DNA from: Physcomitrium patens
Lineage: Eukaryota > Streptophyta > Bryopsida > Funariales > Funariaceae
Assembly (NCBI RefSeq): GCF_000002425.4
Contig: NC_037270.1
Location: 10,635,935-10,699,934 of the forward strand
Length of the DNA stretch: 64,000 nt
Direction: 5' to 3'
A model generated the notes under the pieces. That model did not search any database. It saw only the letters and a list, made by a program, of their open reading frames with translations, and was not told where the DNA came from. Shown one piece after another: positions 63,523 to 64,000 of the stretch (positions are counted from its first letter, which is position 1; each line of letters starts with the position of its first letter). Made by a program: the position numbers and the translations under genes.

Positions 63523-64000
63523 TCTTATTGATAGATGCAAGAGCTTTTATGCATGCCACAAAAGAAGGATTATCTTTTGCTTTATATGCCATGCTCATTT
63601 TTAATGGTGAGAAGACATCAAGTAATATTCCTAGCCTATATCAAGATTTTCAAGATGTTCTTGAAAAGAAACATGTAAAAATTCTTTCAGAGCATTTTTT
63701 TCATAATTATTCCATTGATCTTCATGAGGGAGGTCAACCATCATTTAAATCAATCTATAGCCTATCACAAAACAAATTGATTGCACTTCAAGAAAACATT
63801 GATAAAAATTTTACTAAAAATTTCATATGTCATTCTAAATCTCCAACTGGGGCTCCTATCTTATTTGTAAAGAAAAAAGATGGATATCTATGGATGTGTG
63901 TGATCTATCAAGGACTCAATAAGATCACTATCAAAAATACATATCCTTTAACTTTGATTTCAGGACTTTTTAATCAATTGAATCAAACTAAGATCTATAC
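63523..64000 (+). pseudogene. Reverse transcriptase start of Gypsy E, cut by window end
   Basis: The plus strand reads IPSLYQDFQDVLEKKHVKIL, matching IPSQYQDFQDVFEKKNVDTL of Gypsy D at the start of reverse transcriptase, and then SPTGAPILFVKKKDGYLWMC and [13 protein letters not shown]. It directly continues the protease half at 51413-51754 once Gypsy D is removed. Confidence 0.88.

Larger units (their letters stand above)
49630..64000 (+). mobile_element. Outer Gypsy element (Gypsy E), split by Gypsy D, runs past window end
   Basis: In plus-strand order the element shows a 5' LTR (49630-50125), a gag start (50387), a zinc-knuckle piece near 51280, a protease (51413-51754), then a 11.6-kb interruption by Gypsy D from 51889 to 63522, and the start of reverse transcriptase from 63523 (FVKKKDGYLWMCVIYQGLNK near 63860). 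The protease-to-RT order is what a Ty3/Gypsy polyprotein needs, and the two halves lie exactly at the ends of Gypsy D. It belongs to the same family as D (protease regions align: GPILSS then LLDS). Stops are frequent and the copy is dead. Its 3' half and 3' LTR lie outside the window. Confidence 0.85.

Overview
The window is plant nuclear DNA. Genes are spliced with GT-AG introns, their products are plant-specific (tocopherol and starch enzymes, a plant bHLH regulator, a plant metal-binding protein), and they sit as short islands of ordinary base composition between very AT-rich blocks of LTR retrotransposons. This layout, with chromodomain Gypsy and Copia elements, fits a moss such as Physcomitrium, but the species is an inference. 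No rRNA, tRNA, CRISPR array or bacterial-type operon was seen.

Layout. 1-2290: unique DNA with no recognised gene. 2291-7960: AT-rich desert ending in a perfect 27-bp inverted repeat. 7961-14351: unique DNA without a recognised gene, ending in the upstream region of the first gene. 14352-16851 (+): homogentisate phytyltransferase (VTE2/HPT), 11 exons, 427 aa. 17020-20633 (-): a subgroup IIIf (TT8/GL3-like) MYC-type bHLH locus that converges on VTE2 with only 168 bp between the stop codons. Its reading frame is broken by an in-frame TGA and by frameshifts, so it is called a probable pseudogene. 21351-24652: AT-rich desert with an LTR relic. 24658-29144 (-): a Copia element with a perfect CTATT target duplication and a deleted reverse-transcriptase core. 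29150-34980: AT-rich desert holding a badly decayed chromodomain Gypsy element with a solo-like LTR inside it. 36632-40078 (-): phosphoglucan, water dikinase (PWD/GWD3) as one uninterrupted 1148-codon frame. 42561-44940: AT-rich desert. 45804-47815 (-): a 449-aa heavy-metal-associated (HMA) domain protein with a serine/proline/tyrosine repeat region, 4 exons.

49630-64000 is a three-level nest. A plus-strand Gypsy element (5' LTR 49630-50125, gag, protease, then reverse transcriptase from 63523 past the window end) is split by a complete minus-strand Gypsy element of the same family (51889-63522). That element is itself split in its 3' untranslated part by a plus-strand Copia element (52799-58056).

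VTE2 and PWD both act in plastids, in tocopherol synthesis and starch phosphorylation respectively. Nothing in the sequence ties the genes into a shared regulatory unit; they look like independent loci. Exon borders were read by eye from homology, frame continuity and GT-AG signals. Borders of bHLH exons 2, 3 and 6 are the least certain.
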